Shown one piece after another: positions 34,223 to 43,630 of a stretch of 57,473 bases of DNA. A model generated the notes under the pieces. It had not been told where the DNA came from and did no database searches. It saw only the letters and a program-made list of their open reading frames with translations. The translations under genes were made by a program, and so were the position numbers. Origin of the DNA: Sphingomonas faeni (GTDB lineage Bacteria; Pseudomonadota; Alphaproteobacteria; Sphingomonadales; Sphingomonadaceae). The stretch is from positions 1 to 57,473 of the forward strand of contig NZ_JANBVH010000029.1 of NCBI RefSeq assembly GCF_024273235.1, read 5' to 3'. Each line of letters opens with the position of its first letter. Within the stretch, counting starts at the first letter, position 1.

Positions 34223-36553
34223 ATGCGCACGTTCCGCATGTTGACGTCTGTGATCGCTATATCCACAGCTGCCACCCAGCCGGCCTGGGCTCAACAGCTA
34301 CCGGGTGCCGGGCCCGCTACCACTGAGCAGCGAAACACGGACATAAACGGGACGCCCGATCCGTCATCGTCACCCGACCGGACCGCAGACTCATCGACAG
34401 CATCCGATCAGGGCATTCCCGGCGATGCGATATCCACTGGCGACATCGTCGTCACCGCGACCCGCACATCGACGCTGGCATCGAAGACCCCGGTGGCCCT
34501 CACCGCTGTGACGGGAGACTCGCTGATCGAGACCGGCGTCACCAACCCTACCCAAATCGGCGAGGTCGTCCCGAACATCTCGATCGACCGAAACAACGGG
34601 CTTCAGATCACGATCCGCGGCGTCACCTCCACGGACGGCACCGAAAAGGGTGATCCTTCCGCTGCCTTCATGCTCGACGGAATCTACATCGCGCGCAGCC
34701 AGGCGCAGGAGACGAGCTTCTTCGACGTCGCCCGGGTCGAAGTCCTGCGCGGCCCACAGGGCACGCTGTTCGGCCGCAACACGACCGCGGGCCTCGTCAA
34801 CGTCATCACGAATCGGCCGACGTTCACCTTTGGCGGACGCGCCGATGTGACTTACGGCAATTTCGGTCAGGTCCAGACGACCGGCGTCGTCAACCTGCCA
34901 ATCACGAAGACCTTCGCGGTTAGGGCCGCCGTGAACTACGATCGCAGGGACAATTTCATTACCAGCGGTGCACGGCTGACGCGCGATCTTGACCCGTTCA
35001 AGAAGAACATCTCTGGTCGCGTCACTGCGCTTTGGGACCTTGGCCGAGGCGAGATCATTGTGCGCGGCGACTATGCGCATATCGGCGGCAACGCACCCAA
35101 CGGGGTGCTGACCAGCAACTTCTATTCTGGGTTCGGGACGGGGCAGACGCCGCTCTACATCGGCAATGATCGATCAAGCAAAGACCTGCGCCGCTTGAAT
35201 GTCCCGATCACGAGCGACCTCGATCGCGACAACAGCACTTGGGGCGTCCAGGGCGAGTTCACCTATGATTTCGGACCGATCGGCGTCGCCTATCTTGGGT
35301 CCTATCGCGAATTCAAGCGCCGGGAAAACGGCGTGAGCATCCTGGGCAGTGGCGCCGCCGCGATCCGCAATCGTTTCGACGGCGATTATTGGCAGAACAG
35401 CCAGGAACTGCGCGTCTATACCAATGGCGACGGTCCATTGAAGGCACAGGCCGGGCTCTACTATTTCAAAGAAAAGTCCGGGATCAGCTTCAACCTGTTC
35501 GGCCTTCTTGCCCCCAATCCGGGGACAGTCGGCTATGTCTTCGGCTTTCCGCAGGACCCGACGATCGCCAAATCCTATGCCGGTTTCGGCCAGCTCACAT
35601 GGCGCGTCGTCGAGGGCGTGCGCCTGACCGGCGGCGTACGGTATTCCAACGACGACAAATCGCGCGTCGGCGCTACGATCCGTTGCGGCACCGTCGCCTG
35701 CACCGGCCCTGGCGACGTCGTCACCCGCAACATCGCGCAGCGCACCTTCGACAAGGTGACTTGGCGCGCCGGCGTCGATGTCGATCTCGATCCGCGCACC
35801 TTGCTGTTCGGCACCATATCGACCGGATACAAGGCAGGCGGGTTCAACGACGGTTGCCTGGCGACCACGGCCGGCTGCAACAATCCGCTGCCCGAAGCGG
35901 CATTGTTCTATAATCCCGAGACGATCACCTCGTACGAAGCCGGAATCAAGACGCGCCTGCTGAACAACGCGATCAGGCTCAACCTGACGGCCTTCCACTA
36001 TGACTACAGCGGCATCCAGCTGAGCCAGGTGTCGGATATCTGCGGCGGGCCATGTTCGGTGACGACCAACGCCGCCGAGGCCGACGTCACCGGCTTCGAG
36101 CTGGAAACCACGGTGCAGCCGGTCAAATCGAGCCTCTTCAACATCGCGTTGTCCTATCTCGATGCCGAATATGCCGATTTCCAGGTTACGCCGGCAGTCA
36201 GCTTCACGGGCCGCAAGCTCGACCGGTCACCCGGCCTTTCGGTGATCGCAGGCTATACCCACACGATCGAACTGCCCGGCGGCGGCAACATCGAGGCGAA
36301 TGTCCGAACCCGCGTCAGCGACAGCTACATGCTGTCTGCGCTGGCGACGCTGAACCAGTTCCGCGTTCCCGGCAGTACGCGGTCCGACGCCAGCCTCACC
36401 TTCAACGCGCCGTCGGACCGGTTCTACGTGCAGGGCTTCGTCAAGAATATCGAGGACGCGGTGGTCGTGACGACGGTCGCGACCGGCACCTTCGCCACTG
36501 CCAACTTCGCTGATCCGCGGACCTATGGCGTGCGCGCCGGGGTCAAGTTCTGA
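34223..36553 (+). CDS. TonB-dependent outer-membrane receptor of the glycoside locus
   Basis: 776 aa; GGGGAGAGGAAAA directly before the ATG. Signal peptide, a Ser/Thr-rich spacer, TonB box DIVVTATRTSTLASKTPVAL, plug (ITIRGVTSTDGTEKGDPSAA, FMLDGIYIARSQ, ARVEVLRGPQGTLFGRNTTA) and a barrel ending in GVRAGVKF. There is no STN domain, consistent with control by a LacI repressor rather than a sigma/FecR pair. Two Cys pairs (CGTVAC, CLATTAGC, CGGPC) lie in predicted surface loops. Its stop overlaps the start of the first GH3 gene (TGATG), so import and hydrolysis are coupled. Confidence 0.94.
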   Translation: MRTFRMLTSVIAISTAATQPAWAQQLPGAGPATTEQRNTDINGTPDPSSSPDRTADSSTASDQGIPGDAISTGDIVVTATRTSTLASKTPVALTAVTGDSLIETGVTNPTQIGEVVPNISIDRNNGLQITIRGVTSTDGTEKGDPSAAFMLDGIYIARSQAQETSFFDVARVEVLRGPQGTLFGRNTTAGLVNVITNRPTFTFGGRADVTYGNFGQVQTTGVVNLPITKTFAVRAAVNYDRRDNFITSGARLTRDLDPFKKNISGRVTALWDLGRGEIIVRGDYAHIGGNAPNGVLTSNFYSGFGTGQTPLYIGNDRSSKDLRRLNVPITSDLDRDNSTWGVQGEFTYDFGPIGVAYLGSYREFKRRENGVSILGSGAAAIRNRFDGDYWQNSQELRVYTNGDGPLKAQAGLYYFKEKSGISFNLFGLLAPNPGTVGYVFGFPQDPTIAKSYAGFGQLTWRVVEGVRLTGGVRYSNDDKSRVGATIRCGTVACTGPGDVVTRNIAQRTFDKVTWRAGVDVDLDPRTLLFGTISTGYKAGGFNDGCLATTAGCNNPLPEAALFYNPETITSYEAGIKTRLLNNAIRLNLTAFHYDYSGIQLSQVSDICGGPCSVTTNAAEADVTGFELETTVQPVKSSLFNIALSYLDAEYADFQVTPAVSFTGRKLDRSPGLSVIAGYTHTIELPGGGNIEANVRTRVSDSYMLSALATLNQFRVPGSTRSDASLTFNAPSDRFYVQGFVKNIEDAVVVTTVATGTFATANFADPRTYGVRAGVKF

Positions 36554-38523
36554 TGCGGCGGCGCATCCTGTCGACGATGACCGCGATCCTGCTCTGCACG
36601 GCGGCCGATGCCGCCGGGCGACCGGACCAGATCGAGATCAACAGCCGGGCGGTGTCGGTCGTCGTCGTCGACGGGCTGCGCTTTCGCGATCTCGACCGGG
36701 ACGGCCGACTGACGCCCTATGAGGACTGGCGTCGGTCGCCCGCGGCGCGGGCGGAGGATCTGCTTGGGCGGATGACGTTGGCGGAGAAGGCCGGCGCGGT
36801 CATGCACGGCAACCTCCTGGGCATCGGCAACGCGATCGGCGCGTCGACGACGGGATATGATCTTGACGCGACACGTGCGCTGATTCTCGACAAGAAAGTG
36901 ACCACCTTCATCACCCGGCTGGCCGTCACGCCGCAGGTAATGGCGGAACAGAACAACGCGGTACAGGCGATCGCCGAGCAGGGGCGGCTCGGCATCCCGG
37001 TGATGATCAGCACCGATCCCCGCAACCATTTCCAGGCGGTGGTGGGTGCGAGCGTCGGCGGCCGCGGCTATTCGCGCTGGCCCGAGCCGCTGGGTTTCGC
37101 AGCGCTGCGCGACCCGGCGATGATGCGACGCTTCGCCGATATCGCACGCGTCGAGTACCGCGCTACCGGCATCCACCAGGCCTTGTCGCCGCAGGCCGAC
37201 CTGTTGACCGAGCCACGCTGGTCGCGCGGCACCGCGACGTTCGGGGCCAGTCCCGATCTCGCCCGGCAGATGGTCGAGGCCTATGTCACCGGGTTCCAGG
37301 GCGGCAGCGGCGGGGCGGGACGCGATGGCGTGCTGGCGACCGTGAAGCACTGGGTCGCCTATGGCGCGACGCCGGACGGATGGGACGGACACAATTATTA
37401 CGGCCGTCACGCCCGTGTCGATGCCGCCAGTTTCGCGCGACATGTAGAGCCGTTCACTGGCGCCTTCGCCGCGAACGTCGGTGCCGTCATGCCGACCTAC
37501 AGCATCGTTCACGGTGCAGCGGTCGATGGCAAGCCGATCGAGGCGGTCGGCGCCGGCTTCAATCGCGCGCTGCTCACCGACCTGCTGCGTGGCACCTATC
37601 GATTCAGCGGGCTGATCGTGTCGGACTGGGCGATCACTAACGATTGCGCCACCGCCTGCAGCGCACCCACCGCCGCCAGTCCGCAAAGGCCAGCCGATAT
37701 CGCCATGCCGTGGGGCGTCGAACGGCTCAGCCGCCTTCAACGGTTCGCCAAGGGCATGAACGCGGGGCTCGACCAGTTCGGCGGCGTTGCCGAACCCGAC
37801 CTGATCGTCGAGGCAGTCGAGCGCAAGCTGATCGCCGAGGACCGCCTCGACGGGTCCGTGCGGCGCATCCTGATTGCCAAGTTCGCGCTCGGCCTGTTCG
37901 ACAATCCCTTCGTCGATCCGGCGGCAGCGGCCACGATCGTCAACCCGGCGGCGGTCGAGGCGGAATCACGGCGGGTGCAGGCTGCAGCGCAGGTATTGCT
38001 GAAGGACCCGCGGAGCCTGTTGCCGATCAAGGCTGGGACTCGCGTCTATCTGCACGGTGTCGATACGCAGGTGGCGCGGGCAGCGGGTCTGGTGCCGGTT
38101 GCCGATGCAGCGCTCGCGCAGGTCGCACTCGTCAGGATCGACACCCCGTTCGAGCGCCTGCATCCCGATCATTTCTTCGGATCGCGCCAGCATGAGGGGC
38201 GGCTCGATTTCCGGACGGGTAGCGCGGACCTTGCGGCAATCCGATCGTTGCCGGCCGGCCTGCCCGTCGTCGCCGCGCTCTTTCTCGACCGACCGGCGGT
38301 GCTCGGCCCGATGAACGAAGCCGCTAGCGCAATCCTCGCCAATTTCGGTGTGTCTGACGAGGCGTTACTCGCCTCGGTTACGGGCGCCGCACCCCCACGG
38401 GGACGCCTGCCGTTCGAAATGCCCTCGTCGATGGCCGCGGTAGTCGCGCAGGATCCTGCCGTTCCCGACGACACGCGTACCCCACTCTATCCATTCGGCG
38501 CCGGCATCGTCGCCGCTCGCTGA
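36553..38523 (+). CDS. glycoside hydrolase family 3 protein (beta-glucosidase-like) with EF-hand-type loop
   Basis: 656 aa with signal peptide MRRRILSTMTAILLCTAADA. Residues 46-57 form a full EF-hand-type loop (DLDRDGRLTPYE) just before the GH3 domain, as in a known GH3 subfamily (...GKLDPYEDWR). The nucleophile is Asp358 in FSGLIVSDWAI; KHW (265-267) and the LSPQADLLTEPRW block are also typical. The C-terminal alpha/beta sandwich (AAQVLLKDPRSLLPIKAGTR) is present but short, and no fibronectin-like domain follows. It should remove a non-reducing-end beta-glycosyl residue in the periplasm. It overlaps the receptor gene and is followed by a second GH3 gene after 20 bp. Confidence 0.92.
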   Translation: MRRRILSTMTAILLCTAADAAGRPDQIEINSRAVSVVVVDGLRFRDLDRDGRLTPYEDWRRSPAARAEDLLGRMTLAEKAGAVMHGNLLGIGNAIGASTTGYDLDATRALILDKKVTTFITRLAVTPQVMAEQNNAVQAIAEQGRLGIPVMISTDPRNHFQAVVGASVGGRGYSRWPEPLGFAALRDPAMMRRFADIARVEYRATGIHQALSPQADLLTEPRWSRGTATFGASPDLARQMVEAYVTGFQGGSGGAGRDGVLATVKHWVAYGATPDGWDGHNYYGRHARVDAASFARHVEPFTGAFAANVGAVMPTYSIVHGAAVDGKPIEAVGAGFNRALLTDLLRGTYRFSGLIVSDWAITNDCATACSAPTAASPQRPADIAMPWGVERLSRLQRFAKGMNAGLDQFGGVAEPDLIVEAVERKLIAEDRLDGSVRRILIAKFALGLFDNPFVDPAAAATIVNPAAVEAESRRVQAAAQVLLKDPRSLLPIKAGTRVYLHGVDTQVARAAGLVPVADAALAQVALVRIDTPFERLHPDHFFGSRQHEGRLDFRTGSADLAAIRSLPAGLPVVAALFLDRPAVLGPMNEAASAILANFGVSDEALLASVTGAAPPRGRLPFEMPSSMAAVVAQDPAVPDDTRTPLYPFGAGIVAAR

Positions 38524-38543
38524 GCCGCCAAGGAGTTCGTTCC

Positions 38544-40712
38544 ATGATTCGATCACTGCTGTGGGGCTCGGCATCGCTGGCCCTCGTCATCCCGATGCTG
38601 TCCGCCGCCCAGACAGGCGTGTCCGATCCCGATGCCCGTGCCGCGCGAGCGGAAGCGCGGATGACCGACGACGAACGGGTCGGCCTGCTGATCGGCATCA
38701 TGCCCATCCCCATTCCCGGACTACCGGTTGATATCCCTCCCGGCGTGCCGGTGACGGCCGGCTATATCGCGGGCGTGCCACGGCTCGGCGTGCCGGCACA
38801 GCTTTCGAGCGACGCTAGCCTCGGCGTCACCAATCCCGCCCAGTTGCGCAAGGGGGATACGTCGACCGCCCTCCCCTCGGGGCTGGCGGTGGCTGCTACG
38901 TTCGATCCGACGCTGGCGGAACGGGCGGGCGCGATGGTCGGCGCAGAGGCGCGGGCCAAGGGGTTCAACATCCTGCTGGGCGGCGGTGCCAACCTGACCC
39001 GCGACCCGCGCAACGGGCGCAACTTCGAATATCTCGGCGAGGACCCGCTTTTGACCGGGCGCATGGTCGGTCAAGCGATCCGTGGCACCCAGGCGCAGGG
39101 CGTCGTGTCGACGATCAAGCATTTCGCGATCAACGGACAGGAGACGCAGCGGCACACGGCAAATTCGACGATCGATCCCGATGCGCTGCGCGAAAGCGAT
39201 CTCCTTGCGTTCGAACTGGGGATCGAGACCGGCCGTCCCGGCGCGGTGATGTGCGCCTACAATCTGGTCAACGGCGCGGAGGCATGCGGCAACGCCCCGC
39301 TGTTGAACGGCGTGTTGAAAGGCGATTGGGGCTATAAGGGTTGGGTGATGTCGGACTGGGGAGCGGTGGAGAGCACCGATTTCCTTGAGAAGGGCCTCGA
39401 TCAACAATCGGGCTCGCAACTCGACAAGCAGCGCTGGTTCGATGCACCTCTGAAGCGCGGCTTGGCCGACGGCACCATTCCCCGCGCCCGCGTTTCGGAT
39501 GCCGTGCGCCGCATCCTGCGCAGCGTCTACGCGGTCGGTGCCGACAAGCCCACCCGCCCCGCCCCGATCGACGTCGCCGGCCATGCGCAGGTCGCACTGA
39601 AGACGGCTCAGGACGGCATCGTGCTCCTCAAGAACGACGGTATCCTGCCGCTTGCCAAGACGGCACGCACGATCCTGGTGGTGGGCGGGCAGGCTAGCTT
39701 CGGCGTGCTGTCGGGCGGCGGATCGAGCCAGGTCACGCCGAATGGCGCCGCGCCGCGGATCATCGACCTGGGTGGTGCCGGCCTTGGCGGCCTGCTCAGT
39801 CGGCAGATCTATTTCCCGTCGTCGCCCGTGGATGCGCTGAAGGTCGCAATGCCTCAGGCGACGCTGACCTTCAGCAGCGGTTACTCAATTGCCAATACCG
39901 CAGCCATGGCGAAGGCCGCGGACATGGTGATCGTTTTCGCGACCAAGTGGGAGGGCGAGGATGTCGACTCCGCGTCGCTCGAACTGCCGCAGGGACAGGA
40001 TGCACTGATCGCCGCGATGGCCGGCGCCAACCGCAATACGGTGGTCGTCCTCGAAACCGGCAATCCGGTGGCGATGCCGTGGCTCAACGACGTCCGCGCG
40101 GTGGTGGAGGCGTGGTATCCTGGGCAGGAAGGCGGCCGCGCCATCGCCGACGTCCTCACCGGCCGGATCAACCCCTCCGGTCGTCTGCCGATCACCTTTC
40201 CCCGATCGCTCGCGGACGACCCCCGCCCGACCTTGCCGGGGCTCGGACAGCCAGACCGCACCGCGGTCGACGTGCCCTATTCCGAAGGGTCTGCGGTAGG
40301 CTATCGGCGGCTTGGCCGTGCGCGCGACGCGGTGCTGTTCCCGTTCGGCCACGGCCTTAGCTATACCCGGTTCGGCTACTCGGCGCTGACCGCGAGCGGC
40401 GGCGACACGGTGACGTTGCGCATGACGATCAGGAACGATGGCGACCGGCCGGGCGCCGACGTGCCGCAGGCCTATCTGGTCCGACGCGGGGGGCAAGCGA
40501 TCCGCCGGCTGGTAGGATTCGAGAAGGTGATGCTCCAACCAGGCGAAAGCCGCACCGTGACCATGGCCGTAGATCCTCGCCTGCTCGCCGATTTCCGAGA
40601 CGGTCAATGGCGGGTGCCAGCCGGTCGCTACGCGTTCGCCATCGGCAAGTCGGCCACCGATCTAGGCAATCCCGCCGAGGTAACGGTACGTGCGCGGCAG
40701 GTGCGTCCATGA
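38544..40712 (+). CDS. glycoside hydrolase family 3 beta-glucosidase with C-terminal Fn3-like domain
   Basis: 722 aa, signal peptide MIRSLLWGSASLALVIPMLS, AAGGAG ribosome site. The full three-domain GH3 layout is visible: TIM-barrel domain with KHF (192-194) and nucleophile Asp271 in GWVMSDWGA; alpha/beta sandwich with the loop WEGEDVDSASLELPQGQD carrying the likely acid/base Glu; and a C-terminal Fn3-like domain (VTLRMTIRNDGDRPGADVPQ, FEKVMLQPGESRTVTMAVDP). It acts on oligo- or aryl-beta-glucosides in the periplasm. Its stop overlaps the esterase start by 4 bp (ATGA). Confidence 0.94.
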   Translation: MIRSLLWGSASLALVIPMLSAAQTGVSDPDARAARAEARMTDDERVGLLIGIMPIPIPGLPVDIPPGVPVTAGYIAGVPRLGVPAQLSSDASLGVTNPAQLRKGDTSTALPSGLAVAATFDPTLAERAGAMVGAEARAKGFNILLGGGANLTRDPRNGRNFEYLGEDPLLTGRMVGQAIRGTQAQGVVSTIKHFAINGQETQRHTANSTIDPDALRESDLLAFELGIETGRPGAVMCAYNLVNGAEACGNAPLLNGVLKGDWGYKGWVMSDWGAVESTDFLEKGLDQQSGSQLDKQRWFDAPLKRGLADGTIPRARVSDAVRRILRSVYAVGADKPTRPAPIDVAGHAQVALKTAQDGIVLLKNDGILPLAKTARTILVVGGQASFGVLSGGGSSQVTPNGAAPRIIDLGGAGLGGLLSRQIYFPSSPVDALKVAMPQATLTFSSGYSIANTAAMAKAADMVIVFATKWEGEDVDSASLELPQGQDALIAAMAGANRNTVVVLETGNPVAMPWLNDVRAVVEAWYPGQEGGRAIADVLTGRINPSGRLPITFPRSLADDPRPTLPGLGQPDRTAVDVPYSEGSAVGYRRLGRARDAVLFPFGHGLSYTRFGYSALTASGGDTVTLRMTIRNDGDRPGADVPQAYLVRRGGQAIRRLVGFEKVMLQPGESRTVTMAVDPRLLADFRDGQWRVPAGRYAFAIGKSATDLGNPAEVTVRARQVRP

Positions 40713-42274
40713 GGACGATCGCATTGCTGGCGGCGATGCTTTTCGTCGCACCCGCAGCGGCACAGGTCGCGACGATCGACACCGGCCAGCTCCGCGGCAC
40801 GACCGAGGGCGCGTCTGTAGCCTGGAAAGGCATCCCGTTTGCGGCGCCGCCTGTCGGCGCCAATCGCTGGCGTGCGCCGCAGCCGGCCCCGCGCTGGCAG
40901 GGCGTCCGCGATGCCAGCACCTATGGCAGCGACTGCATGCAGAAACCGTTCCCGAGCGATGCCGCGCCGCTCGGCACCGCGCCTGCCGAAGATTGCCTGG
41001 TCGCCAATGTCTGGGCACCGGCCGGAGCGCGCGCCGGACAGAAACGCCCCGTTATCGTCTGGATCTATGGTGGCGGTTTCGTCAACGGCGGCTCGTCGCC
41101 AGCAGTCTACTCGGGCGCGAACTTCGCGCGTGACGGGGTGGTGTTCGTCAGTTTCAACTATCGCGTGGGGCGCTTCGGCTTTTTCGCCCACCCCGCGTTA
41201 CGCGCCGCCGGTGAAGGCCTCCAGGGCAATTTCGCCTATATGGATCAGCTCGCCGCCATGCGCTGGGTGGCGCGTAACGTCGCTGCGTTCGGTGGGGATC
41301 CTGCCAACGTCACGGTGATGGGCGAGTCTGCCGGTGGGCAATCGGTGCTGACGATGCTGATGGCTCCATCGGCGCGCGGCCTGTTCGCCCGCGCAGTCGT
41401 CATGTCCGGGGGCGGACGCGGCCCGCTGACGGGCATGCGCGATGTCGAGACGGATCGCCCCGATACGCCATCGGGCGAGACGATCGGTCTGGCATTTGCT
41501 CGGCGGGCCGGGATTGACGGCATCGATGCCGGGGCACTTGCCCGACTCCGCGCCCTGCCCGCCGATCGCGTCGTAGACGGCTTGTCCATGATCCAGCTGT
41601 TCCAGCCACCACCCGGCGAGCGGACCTATGTCGGGGGACCGATGCGTGATGGCCAGCTCGTCGCCGGCACGCCTCAGCAATCGTTCGAAGCAGGAAGACA
41701 GGCGCCCGTGCCGGTCATGATCGGCACGACCAGCGCCGACATCGGCTTTTCGACAGCGGCCACCAAGGACGAACTGTTCGCCCCGTTCGGTGCCAACGCC
41801 GCAGCTGCCCGACGCGCCTATGATCCGGATGGTACGGCGTCCCTCAAGACACTGGGCGCAACCATCGCTGCCGACCGCGGAATGACCGAACCCGCGCGCT
41901 ACGCCGCCAATATGATCTCGAACGCCGGCCAACCGGCGTATCTCTATCGCTTTTCCTATGTCGCCGAGTCGGTGTGGTCGACGCAAACCGCCGGCGCGAC
42001 GCATGCCAGCGACATCCCGTTTGCCTTCGACACCGTAGCGGTCAAGTATGGCTCCGCCCTGTCTCAGCGTGATCGCAACGCCGCTAAGGTATTTCACGAT
42101 CGCATCGTCGCTTTCGCGAAAAGCGGCTCGCCGAACCACGATGGATTGCCGCAGTGGCAACCATTCGATCGGCAACGGGCATTCTTGCTCGATTTTAACC
42201 AGTCCGGATCGGCAACCGGGGGCGCGGACCCATGGGGAACCCGGCTGGACCTGATTGCAAAGGCCGCTCGGTGA
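40709..42274 (+). CDS. type-B carboxylesterase
   Basis: 521 aa from the ATG overlapping the GH3 stop, with signal peptide MRTIALLAAMLFVAPAAAQ. The carboxylesterase type-B fold shows GIPFAAPPVGANRWRAPQPA, EDCLVANVWAP, the oxyanion GGGF (121-124) and the nucleophile Ser207 in GESAGG. The His region is ATHASDIPFAF. It hydrolyses carboxylic esters. With two GH3 enzymes and one receptor in a single operon, the most economical reading is removal of acyl groups (acetyl, feruloyl or similar) from a glycoside before or after deglycosylation. That substrate is inference. Confidence 0.92.
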   Translation: MRTIALLAAMLFVAPAAAQVATIDTGQLRGTTEGASVAWKGIPFAAPPVGANRWRAPQPAPRWQGVRDASTYGSDCMQKPFPSDAAPLGTAPAEDCLVANVWAPAGARAGQKRPVIVWIYGGGFVNGGSSPAVYSGANFARDGVVFVSFNYRVGRFGFFAHPALRAAGEGLQGNFAYMDQLAAMRWVARNVAAFGGDPANVTVMGESAGGQSVLTMLMAPSARGLFARAVVMSGGGRGPLTGMRDVETDRPDTPSGETIGLAFARRAGIDGIDAGALARLRALPADRVVDGLSMIQLFQPPPGERTYVGGPMRDGQLVAGTPQQSFEAGRQAPVPVMIGTTSADIGFSTAATKDELFAPFGANAAAARRAYDPDGTASLKTLGATIAADRGMTEPARYAANMISNAGQPAYLYRFSYVAESVWSTQTAGATHASDIPFAFDTVAVKYGSALSQRDRNAAKVFHDRIVAFAKSGSPNHDGLPQWQPFDRQRAFLLDFNQSGSATGGADPWGTRLDLIAKAAR

Positions 42275-42825
42275 TGGCTGGACAGGAGGCGATCGCTAGC
42301 AGGTTCTGTCATTCTTCTCGATCTTGCCCTGATGCGTATTTGCAATGGAAGCACCGCCATTCGGATGCCACTAACGAGCCTCGATGTCAGACCGCAGTGC
42401 CTTCGGTCCCGATCGTCGTCGGCGCGCTCGGACCGTTCATCTTCAGGAGAGTGATCCCGACGATGTTCCTGCTCAGTCTCGTGCCGATTGGTGCCTACTG
42501 CTTCAAGGGCCCGTTCTGAAGCATGGCGTCGGAATGGCTCTCGGCGGCAACAGCGACAAGAATAGCCGGGATCAACCCCGTATCGAATTTCGATCGATGG
42601 GGCGTGATGTTCAACGTTTATCGCAAATCAATGACGCCACGCACAGGTAAGAACTGGAGTTGCCTTTTAGCCGGACCCGCAGTTTTAGTGCATAGAAGAT
42701 CCTGTATATTAGCCGCCAGTAAATCTCAGAATTGACTACACCGCTCTTACTCGTACTAACAGTAAGCGTTTCACTGACAAGCACAGTCTGCTTAGGTTCC
42801 AACAGGATAAATAGGAGGCCTTCGC
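42275..42825 (+). other. 551-bp gap after the glycoside operon, lower GC, no clear gene
   Basis: Short open frames exist, but none has a good ribosome site with recognisable content. An 18-residue hydrophobic end (MFLLSLVPIGAYCFKGPF) and a scrap reading GNSDKNSRDQPRIEFRSMGR may be leftovers of lost genes. Base composition is less GC-rich than the operons on either side. A promoter for the small HTH gene lies at its right end. Confidence 0.5.
42732..42759 (+). promoter_or_regulatory. possible sigma70-type promoter of the small HTH gene
   Basis: TTGACT (42732-42737), a 16-bp spacer, then TACTAA (42754-42759), about 65 bp before the start codon at 42826. It is the best match in the gap but is based on sequence likeness only. 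Confidence 0.35.
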
Positions 42826-43044
42826 ATGATCAACGACGATTATGTCCATCGGCCGCGTACCATCGCTTTACGCCAAGTCGCTCCCGACGTCGTTCATAAA
42901 ATGCTCAATAACCTACCTGGTCAAACGGACTTGATACTCATGTCGCATTTTGGAATCAGCTATAACACATTTCGGAAAATACGATCGGGAGAACCAGTTA
43001 GATGCTCAGTCGCAGATCGGTTAGAAAAGAGGTTGCGCCTATGA
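42826..43044 (+). CDS. small helix-turn-helix protein, 72 aa
   Basis: Start ATG at 42826 with a strong AGGAGG eight bases upstream. The C-terminal half, DLILMSHFGISYNTFRKIRS then GEPVRCSVADRLEKRLRL, has the helix-turn-helix spacing of Xre/Cro-like domains (two helices around GISYNT, then a helix ending RLEKRL). It could bind DNA as a small regulator; the target is unknown. The gene stands alone in a low-GC patch next to another small orphan gene. The real start is well supported; the function is inferred only from the helical pattern. Confidence 0.65.
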   Translation: MINDDYVHRPRTIALRQVAPDVVHKMLNNLPGQTDLILMSHFGISYNTFRKIRSGEPVRCSVADRLEKRLRL

Positions 43045-43118
43045 AACATACCGTTTCCTCGCGCCCACTCCCCCCTGTCTCTTCACGAGCATGCGACGCG
43101 TAGCACTAATCGACTTAC

Positions 43119-43174
43119 AATCGGCCATTCACGGCCGCCGAAGCGGTTTCCGAGACCGGCCGTCCGTTCATATC
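43119..43174 (+). repeat. degenerate copy of the dispersed intergenic repeat (copy F)
   Basis: Begins AATCGGCCATTC and ends CGTCCGTTCATATCG, the same two conserved blocks as copies at 43525 and 50533. It lies between two small plus-strand genes. Confidence 0.45.
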
Positions 43175-43292
43175 GCTGCAACACGTCAGATGGAGCTCTT
43201 GAGCAAGCCGCCTTGTACAGCTCGAGTATTTTATGCGACCAACAAGCGCGCCGGGGTGGGCCCCCGCTAAGGCTTGTGGAGGAGCGAGGTCG

Positions 43293-43502
43293 ATGAGTAG
43301 GAGGGGATACAACTTCAAGATTGAAGGGCGGAGCGGCCCGCTTGCGACGCGGTTCTCAGAAGATTCACCTCGGGTAGGCGATATCCAAATGATAGCTGAC
43401 AACGAGTGGGGTATAGTCATAGGCTTCGACACGTTTGTTCAGAACCCGCTCGGTGGGACTTCCGAAGTCGCCATCGTCCGTCCCTGCAGGGTACTATCAT
43501 AG
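43293..43502 (+). CDS. small hypothetical protein, 69 aa
   Basis: The ATG at 43293 follows GGAGGAG. The product (starting MSRRGYNFKIEGRSG) has a beta-rich centre VGDIQMIADNEWGIVIGFDT and a C-terminal GGTSEVAIVRPCRVLS, without signal peptide or membrane segment. No family is recognised. Strong ribosome site, balanced codon use and lack of overlap with another gene support it as real. It may be a small beta-barrel adaptor, but nothing in the sequence proves that. Confidence 0.5.
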   Translation: MSRRGYNFKIEGRSGPLATRFSEDSPRVGDIQMIADNEWGIVIGFDTFVQNPLGGTSEVAIVRPCRVLS

Positions 43503-43524
43503 CGGCAATGGGTTAAGACGATGC

Positions 43525-43582
43525 AATTCCGGTCATTCGACGAGCGCTTTTTGCTTCCTACCTTTGGCCATTCGTTCATCCT
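43525..43582 (+). repeat. degenerate copy of the dispersed intergenic repeat (copy E)
   Basis: Contains ATTCCGGTCATTCGACGAGC, then TTTTTGC, then ACCTTTGGCCATTCGTTCAT. The order and spacing are nearly those of copy C at 50533-50600. It lies between the small gene and the convergent M28 peptidase gene. Confidence 0.55.
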
Positions 43583-43630
43583 GCCAGTTCTGCGTCGCAA
43601 GCAAGCGTGGCTGCGAGAAGCATCTTTTAA

